From: Temnopleurus reevesii
Taxonomy: Eukaryota > Echinodermata > Echinoidea > Temnopleuroida > Temnopleuridae
Length of the DNA stretch: 42,726 nt
Direction of reading: 5' to 3'
NCBI GenBank assembly: GCA_036244855.1
Contig: BQKZ01000843.1
Location: forward strand, 66,532 to 109,257
The notes beneath the pieces are model-generated. The model searched no databases, had not been told where the DNA came from, and was given only the letters and a program-made list of their open reading frames with translations. This document shows, piece by piece, positions 34,700-42,726 of the stretch; positions within the stretch are counted from its first letter, which is position 1, and every line of letters starts with the position of its first letter. The position numbers and the translations under genes were made by a program.

Positions 34700-37600
34700 G
34701 CATTGAAAGACAGATAGCGTGATACATGTACTTGATGCATACTGGTAGTTAAGCGCAAGAGGACTTGACCATCCTCCAAGCCTATATGTTAACAATATCA
34801 TGTTAATAACTTCACTACCCACTTTTTTCCTTGAAGATGCTCATGATCACCCAACATGCCCATCACAAGTGGCTGAACACTAATTGGAAAATGGAGTGCC
34901 TTTTACAACGTCCAATGGTACTTGTAATATATAGCCAACACACAAGTTTCAGATGCTTGTTATAAGCTACCCAGATTTTGTTATGTACGATTAATATGTA
35001 ACCTTTAGAATAAAACGAAAAAAAAATGTATTTTATAGGAAGCTGCATAGGACATACATTCCCACCAAGCTTTCAAAAATAAGAAGAAACAGTGGATGCA
35101 TTTACATGGACATGTAATACAGCAATTTACTAACGACCATGTATACATGTACCAAGGAGGAGTCCATAATGTTTGTACATGTACACCATTGTGTTATGTA
35201 CATTACCTAATAGGTCCCCAAAGAGCTTGAACACAAAAGAAGCTTTTGAGTTTTCCATGGAAAGCTGCACTGCCCACTAAGCCTATGCACTGTGTTTGTG
35301 ATACAATGAAACCCTCCTATTGTCCAGATGACTCAGACTGGATACCTCATCACACAATGCCCATAAACACAGGTTTATCTTTGCAACCATACACACTCAC
35401 TACATGTTACTAGCTCAGTGCATATCCACTGAATCTGTCTGTGTTTATGAATGACACCGATGAATAATCTGTAGTCTTCTTCGCAACATTACTAAATACC
35501 CATCCAAAAGGTTGATTCGTATGAATGTATTTATAACAGGATGTGCCCTAAATTCATTGTTTGTTTTCAATAGTATAGTACATGTAGGTGTGTTTCATAT
35601 ACATGTAGGTCGTAAATCAATCAATATGTATATCATTAGTCACATACACCCACTACATTTACAATTGAGTCTCTTTACATGTATACAGAGGGAGCATAGA
35701 CAATGAACTTCCAATATAGCATGACTTCTGGAGAAAGAGAAACCCCAAAACCTGACATTTGTGTCATAAGGGTGAATCTAAGTCAATGTGTTGCAGCAAT
35801 TCAACTTATGTGTTTACCCATTAGTCCCCTCTAAAGAAAGAGATAAATGCAGTATCACAGCTTTAGCATTTCAAGTTTCACTGAATTTCTCAAATATTCT
35901 CAATATTCAAATTATAAGTAGCTTTCAGTAAGCCTAGATTGTTTTCATTTTAAAAGAGAAAGCATTCAGATTAATAATCGAATTCCTCAGACAAAAAAAA
36001 AGAAAATAAATGAAAACTGGCCAGTTTTCACTTCATCTTGGATTCATCAGAACAGCATAGAATGCATTTGGTTTTTCTTTCTTGTGTTGGAAATATTTTA
36101 TCAGCTTGCTTTGCACAGGCTTACATACATGTAGCACTGGGTTCATATATTTCCAGTGATTATTTCACGTTTACCTATCAACTACGTTATAAAATGTTGT
36201 TTGAAAGATTAAAGTGCACAAAATTGAAATAGTCATGTACATGTTTTCATTTCTATTCATGCATGACATATTTCTTGTATGACAAAGAAGGGAACTTTTG
36301 ACCTTTAACAAATCTGCCACTGCAAACAAATACAATGCAAGCATTATGCATTGGGTGAATAGATACTATTCAAAGGTCTACATACATCAAATGTCACCTG
36401 CAGAACTTCTACCATTCCGTTTCCATTGGAAATATTGTTCATCATTTTTAGAATATTAAGACAAAATTTGAACTTTACCGACATCCCTACTAAAATGACT
36501 TCACACATTGTGGATCGTATTGTACATGTACATCACAATAAGAGCATTTGCAATACGAAATCAAAAAGATAGTGATCATGATCCAGACATCCATCTTGCT
36601 CTTCTTGCTAAGGTAGTGCTTGCACAACACAGACAATGCAGAACCTTGGATGGACATGTTCAAACAGTCAAAATACTTGCCAGTCAAAGTCGACAAAATA
36701 CATTACAAATACATGTAGAGCAAAATCATACATGTGGAAATGCCTGTAACGAGTGATGCATTGTGAAATCACATATATGCGTAGATCAATGTGCTAGAAA
36801 AATCACATCCACTGCAATGTCCATATCAGTAATCCACTCTAGTGCGAATGCTCCTCTTGACATGGCCTTTGTGTTTGAGCAGTAATATCTGTCTGAGCTG
36901 TCACAGCCGATATTAGCAATGTGCTAGAGTGCATCCAGCTTGTGAGGCAATCAACATGGACAGACAGGCATTAGTGAAATGCTGGTATCATTAATTACAC
37001 ATGTCATCTGCCATATTACCAACTTATGACAGACTACTTCCCTGCCTACCGTAATTACATGTACTCCAGGAAGACGAATCTTAGTCTGATCCAACATCCA
37101 CAAGATCATGTGGTGAATAAATTCAATCTTCATGAGATGTGTGAGACATCAAACTCATTTCCAATGCACATCTCTTTCAATCTAATATTCTAGGACACGA
37201 TGAAAATACATGTAGCTGAATAGAGCTACATGTACATACTTGTATACATGGGCCTATGTAGAGTGCAGGCCCCTGTACTCACTGTATGAAGGGCAAATAA
37301 TATTTCTTTGATCAAATCTATCAGGCCTATACTCCATACAGTAAAAATTAAATGGTTATAACGACTCTCCAAATGCAAGTTATACATGTACACGTACATG
37401 ATGGAGAGCGCATACATACATGTACATGGGCCTACTAAGTTGTATGAAAGATTGTTTGAAATGTACAATATCAAGAGCCAAAATATTTTAAGCTCTTGAA
37501 ATAACTACATGTACTGTACTAGTGATACGTAGAGCTCATAAAGCTGCAATTTATTTGAATTGAATGCAATAAAAATGAATTACATATGTACATTGTAGAA

Positions 37601-40600
37601 ACTTTGTACATCCCATATCTCAGCCATTATTACACTAAGTGTAGGGTTTTAAGAACATTCAATAATTTTTCCCAGATTTGAAGAATTTTCTAAAATTCAA
37701 GTTCCCTTCCTAAAAATCAAGTTCCCGGACTGGAAAAAAAAGGAACTCATTTTCAAGGTTTGCCAGTACATGGAGAGTGGGGACCTGAGGTTACTGTAAA
37801 GACTGGCCTAGATTTTCAAATTTTGGAAGAAAATGCATACACTAAAAGAGAGTGACTGTCTGCATGTTGGAGACTATGTATCCTCACTTCAGTTCTCAGC
37901 TATGACTTTGATTGACATTGCTATGGTGCACTGGAATGCAAGTGTTAGGTCAGGGTGTACCAGCACATCATGACTCCGCAGGTGACATTCAATTCATGTC
38001 AATATGTAAGTACATGTATGCAGACTGGGATACATAGACAAGGAGGCGTTACAACCCACTTCAAACACTTTTACAGAGGACAATTCCACAACTTTGCTTC
38101 AATCATTGAGCACAGTTCTTGGTTAAATTGCACACCTGAAGTACATGTATGTGTACTGTAGCTACATCCAAGTCTACAAGAACTCAAGCGCATGATTATA
38201 GAATTGCTTCAGAACGGCATGATCACGGGACAAATGATGCCAGTTTTGTCCCAATTCATCCCAGCATTCCTGTTTTTCCAGTAATTTAACAATAACATGT
38301 ATTTTCTGAGCGATGATCCATTCATTTTTTATTTTGAGATAGTAAATGATTATTTTATGCTTTCATTTTTCACATAGGCCTATATTTTGTTACATACAAT
38401 ATAAGCAATAGTCTAGAACTAGTCTATATAGATCCCCTGTCTACTGTACATTTGTACATTGGCTAAATTTTGTCCTTGGTTTACCACTGTTAACAGGTTC
38501 AACTGTATTTCAATATACATACAGGCACAGCACCTTGATTTCATTTGAATGATTAAAGATATATTCTGGTATTTGTTAAAAAAATAAAATAAATGTTCAC
38601 AGAATCGCACAAAATGTGAGAAGAATGTTCAGAACTATGAATAAATAATATGTGCCAAAGTGTTTTGCAAGAAAATGTATAATGGCAGAGAAATGTGCAA
38701 ATAAAGGGTCAAAATTGGGCCATGTCGGGCCGACAGATTTTATACCAGTCCCACGCGCTGCTTCCTGTGTTTGCTGCAGTGAACAGAGCACGTGGAGAAT
38801 GACATAATTTCGCTTTTAACCGGTTTGAGGTTATCATATTAGTTTTCCCTTGTCTACACAAGTCACGTTGTGCTTTGTTTGTAACATAAGATTATTTTAA
38901 TCATTCATTTTTCCAAATTGAAGTTCTTTGCAAGTACTTGATATTCGCTTTAAGGAAGAAACAATTTTTATAGTGTTTTTTTTTTTAATCCTATGATCAT
39001 CCAATTTTTAATAATCTTGCATGCATAAATTTGGATTCTCATTTTCCACAAAACCATTAAAAAAAAACGCAACAAATGGGAGCGACTGAACGAACAAGAC
39101 TAAAACCTTGTCTGGGTGAGGAGAGTGATGGTTGACATACTGTTTGACAGGGTCAACTTACTCACCCACTTGGTATTCTGTGCTGCCAGAATATGCTGGA
39201 TTTGAACTTCTCACCCAAGTTATATCTACATGTATTGAACTTCTAACGCTGTATTCAATATTAGGCTGCTTCTCCCAAAACAAGCTCAATATTCAAAATG
39301 TTCACATTGCGAAAATTTGAACCGCGAGAGGTCACACCAAAACAATGCAAGTCCAGCTGGTACTACTCCTAGTATATTTGGTGCACTATAATTTCTACTT
39401 TGCTCGACCAGTAATGGGGGCAATTATCAAATTATATAAAGATTTTAGGGGACAATTTATTATATAAGGACAACATCCTGAATAAAAAATCCTGATCCGG
39501 ATGACAAGATAGGCAAATATAAGGAAAATCACAAAGAAATCAGGATAATTGACAGGTATGCAGTCTGGTCATAAAAAAATTAGACAATTAGCATTCTTGA
39601 ACTACATTTATGTAGAGGTGAGAAATATTCTAAGACACCATTGAAACAAAGAACAATTTGTCACAATCATATTAATGCTTAAGCAGTGTCTAACCATTTA
39701 TGTGGTAAACTCATGTTCGCCAACTATCATAAAGAAAATAAAGTGAATTATGGGGAGCATCCCACGAGTCTGACAGCTGAGTCCGACAGAAATGAATATA
39801 AGCCTACTACATCGACAATTTGCAAAATGAGGTTCGAGCCAGACATTTTTACTTTTACATTCGCAAGATCGACACTGACAAATTATTATTAACAAAAAAC
39901 AGACCTACAAGACCAACTAACGTAAATATAGTGCTGTCGGACTAATAGACCAATTTTACCTAGAGTCGGTCTCATTTGCAAAATTCATGTTAGGTCGTAA
40001 TCATGTGCGTTTTCATAATTTTGTCGGATTAATGAGTTGTCTGACTCTAATCCGTTTTTATGTAATGTCTATTTCGTGCACCAATTATTAAAAATATCGG
40101 CCTCGTAAGCTGTCGGACTCGTGGGCTGTCGGACTCGTCGGTAGTACTTGAATTATCCATGAATGTAGCACCATATCTACATGTACACTGTACCTACTGT
40201 ATATTTTAAAAAAATCAATGAATATCATGCCTAAACACCTGCACATATATTAGCTATTACAGATTACTGAAATATGAAAACTTTTTGACAATTTGAAAGA
40301 ATTTGAAATCTTACATACATGTCTATCATGTAAGCCCTATAGGCTACATGTACATCAGTTGTACTGTCATACATGTAGTTTCACTGTCAATGCAAAATAG
40401 ACTTTTTAGGAAGACCATATTGTATCTTTCAGCAATAAATAAACGTAATGATGTGAATTATACATCCACTTGATGAAACATCAATAAAATTGACTTTTCT
40501 ACATACAGTACATGTACATGTCGGCCTACACAATATCATCTTAATAGTATACAAGAATATGTAAAAAAAAAAAAAAAATCATTAAATAAATGCCTCCAAT

Positions 40601-41800
40601 GATCTACATTCATATCCACATGATTTAAACAAATATTTCATTTGCTGCACTCATGCATCATTCTATTTCTATCATTTAATCCTACACACCACTACATGTA
40701 TGTCAATGGAAAATGGATGTACTTCGAGAGTCCTCTAGAAATAAACAAAGTGCATCCCATCAACATTGCATGCATTTGCAATTTGATGTACATGTACAAG
40801 TCAAAGGATGGGGTGTTGGGATATCAGCAAATCCATGTAGAGCAAAATACATGTACACAGTGCAGTGTTCACTCAATCTTGCATCCACCCATTACACACA
40901 CTCACTCACACACTGTAATGCATTCCAAAGGTATGAATACCAATGCTGTACAAACACACAAAGCCACTGCTGCTCCCACACACAGAGAAGCCACAAATAG
41001 TCTCGATATCGCTAAATTCAGACACCAATTTGAAAATCAACTCTCAATGCACCAACATGTAGTTACATGTATGTTTGTTCTACAAAAATACTATCTATAC
41101 ATTATGCTACAGACAATTTACAAACAGTTCAGAGTTTTATTCCTCACAATAATAAACATTGACAACCAGTCATGAAAAGAAAAAGACTAGAAAAAGACTA
41201 AAGCTGAAAGCCCTCCTCACAATGAGCAAATATTCCTTGCCTCCTATCCTATTGTGAGCACAGCAAGTCATTTACCAATTCCAGTGAAAAAGACAATCTT
41301 GTTCTTAGCCTTCAATTTACCGGAAGTGCATTCCAATTACATGGTTTATTATGTATGACAAGGGCAAGACAACTGCCAGTCTCACTGGGCTGAGGAGCTT
41401 TCTTCAGAGGTTCATGCCAAGTAATACCAATCAGAAATGTTAAAGACATTGTTCAACATTGTTTTCGTAAAAAAATATCAACTGCCGTATTCTAAATGCG
41501 ACATACAATGTATCAATTAGGCTTCAAAATCAAAACGTTGAGTACTTTGAAAAGTGAAATTAAAATATCACCTACATAGGCACAATATGCAGTACTCCAT
41601 AAAACAACAGTAAATGCTTAATTAATTGTTTTATAGATATCTTGACAGTAGCTAAATGACTTTGTTCTTCTTTTTTAGTGCATTCTCTGTTGTTTTTCAA
41701 CTGTAATATAATACATGTAGGTCAGGCACCTTGATTTGGAAATTTGTTTCAATCACAAAATTTAAATGTGTGACAATGCCTTTATGAAGAGATTATGCAG
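34700..41800. repeat. Region enriched in the ACATGTA/TACATGTAC motif
   Basis: Roughly thirty occurrences of acatgta or its reverse complement, often as the palindrome tacatgta or gtacatgtac, are scattered here (for example near 35143, 35176, 35582, 36523, 37228, 37382, 40508, 40790, 40853). They are rare in the other 34 kb of the window. They are dispersed, not tandem. Confidence 0.7.
39761..40141. mobile_element. 380-bp element with CGAGTCCGACAG inverted termini
   Basis: The left end cccacgagtctgacagctga continues to gtccgacag. The right end carries two units, ctgtcggactcgtgg and ctgtcggactcgtcgg, in inverted orientation. There is no protein coding. Related ctgtcggact and tgtcggatta pieces lie inside. 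Target duplication unclear; probably a MITE. Confidence 0.65.
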
Positions 41801-41856
41801 CATGGTTAATGTCATTATACAACTAAATGAATCCTCGACTGCGCACGGTCGAAATT

Positions 41857-42312
41857 TATGCCTCCGCCATCCGCTATGCCATCAGAAACCAATAACATTT
41901 TACAAGTTTTGGGCACTGCGACCTTTGACCATGTGAACCAAAAATCTCAACAGTTCTTCCTCACATGCTTATACATCATTGAGCTACATTGTGTACACAC
42001 TGTAAGTTTGAAAGAAAATGGTTCACTTTCAGTTCTTAACTTATTGCTGTAACAAGCTATTTTAGGTGATTTTCTACAAGTTTTGGGGCCTTGTGACCTT
42101 TGACCTATTGAACCCAAAATCTACTCAGTTCATTCTCATATGCTTATACATGCTTGAGCCAAGTTTGGTCAAAATCCGTCTAGCGGTTGTGAACTTATCG
42201 CGGTAACAATGTCCGGACGGACGCACGGACGCATGCACGCACACACGCACGGTCGGACGGACAACCCGAAAACATAATGCCTCCGGCACCACCTTACGGT
42301 GATGGAGGCATA
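41857..42312. mobile_element. 450-bp non-autonomous element with TATGCCTCCG termini
   Basis: Left end tatgcctccgcc, right end ggtgatggaggcata, inverted. The right end also folds on itself (tgcctccggcacc with ggtgatggaggca, 42279-42310). The body has two tacaagttttgg...gacctttgacc blocks, about 170 bp apart, and a ggacggacgcacggacgc run. A lone relic of the end (aatgcctccggcc) lies at 34635. Confidence 0.75.
42094..42106 (-). promoter_or_regulatory. Perfect DR1 nuclear-receptor half-site pair inside the TATGCCTCCG element
   Basis: TGACCT-T-TGACCT, i.e. AGGTCA-A-AGGTCA on the minus strand, is the consensus DR1 bound by HNF4/RXR-type receptors. A one-mismatch version is at 41919-41930. It is transposon-borne, so it may be chance; no evidence of function here. 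Confidence 0.3.
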
Positions 42313-42726
42313 AAAATGAAATTATGTAACCCTAGACTGCTAGGTTATTCTGGTAGTACATGGAGTATGTGTGATCAGCTTGTCGACTCTGGCAAGTCAG
42401 TATGGGTGACTGGAGTTGACAGAAGCAAGTAAAGATTTAAGAACAACACTTTCAATTCCCCCAAAGTCTAATTTTCCAAACTCCAAAGACAAACATGTTC
42501 TCTAAGGCTCAAATTAGCCTAGGGCAACCCAATGTGATTGCAGTGGGTGCCCTCTTTACTTGCCTTAGTGCCCTCTTTGGATTTCCTACAGTTTTCTCTC
42601 TTTTGTCTTGAGTAGAAAAGTACCCTTCATAAAAATTAACATGTATATGTATATGATGGCCTGATGAAATCCTATTTAGAGTCACATACTCAATTGCTAT
42701 TATACAATTTGCATACATCAACATCG

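Larger units (their letters stand above)
34415..42726 (-). other. Upstream of the beta-catenin coding region: probable intron 1 or 5' flank
   Basis: The first coding exon begins with an acceptor, so a non-coding first exon must lie in or beyond this 8.3 kb. I find no convincing coding exon on either strand and cannot place a promoter. The stretch holds two inverted-repeat elements (39761-40141, 41857-42312), a (CA)-rich stretch near 40890-40920 and many ACATGTA motifs. Confidence 0.5.

Noticed and set aside
40642..41175. 177-codon open frame on plus, the longest outside the two genes
   Set aside because: Rich in His/Thr from CA repeats and ACATGTA motifs, no recognisable domain and no good splice context; could be chance.

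Overview
This is an animal genome window with two spliced, multi-exon genes in tail-to-tail orientation. The intron style (short exons of 80-250 nt, AT-rich introns of about 0.5-2 kb), the abundance of small inverted-repeat transposons, high apparent allelic divergence, and protein sequences that resemble but differ clearly from vertebrate orthologues all suggest an echinoderm, most likely a sea urchin (inference; no database search was possible). There is an N gap at 16063-16683, single Ns at 10457, 26772 and 34224, and homopolymer runs at positions 1-14 and 10442-10456.

Left part, plus strand (825-13043): the 3' two-thirds of CASD1, the Golgi sialate O-acetyltransferase. Eleven coding exons join in frame to give 549 codons plus a stop. 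They run from the first transmembrane segment after the luminal catalytic SGNH domain, through an unusual Thr-Ala-Asn-His-Val pentapeptide linker, to the complete multi-pass Cas1p membrane domain. The N-terminal SGNH exons lie outside the window. A block holding the end of exon H plus exons I and J appears twice (8205-10441 and 10458-12282), with the junction at a poly-G/N assembly break. This is most simply two haplotypes joined end to end.

Middle (13044-21649): CASD1 3' UTR and intergenic sequence, truncated mobile elements beside the N gap, and an AT-rich stretch that probably includes the beta-catenin 3' UTR.

Right part, minus strand (34414 down to 21650): a complete beta-catenin (CTNNB1/armadillo) coding region. 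Sixteen exons, with every phase checked, sum to 2487 nt (828 aa plus stop). It has the N-terminal GSK3/CK1 phosphodegron, the full armadillo-repeat domain, a C-terminal transactivation tail and the terminal FDTDL motif. The 8.3 kb upstream (34415-42726) has no recognisable coding exon. It is probably intron 1 or 5' flank, with several transposon relics and strong enrichment of an ACATGTA motif.

The most striking feature is that the 3' half of beta-catenin carries three separate local exon duplications. The 41-codon armadillo exon 11 is present twice, with only synonymous differences. Exon 13 is followed by a ladder of decayed partial copies. The C-terminal exon 15 is followed by two more near-identical copies at 180-bp spacing, whose phases allow exactly one of the three to be used. 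If expressed, these would give beta-catenin isoforms that differ in the transactivation tail.
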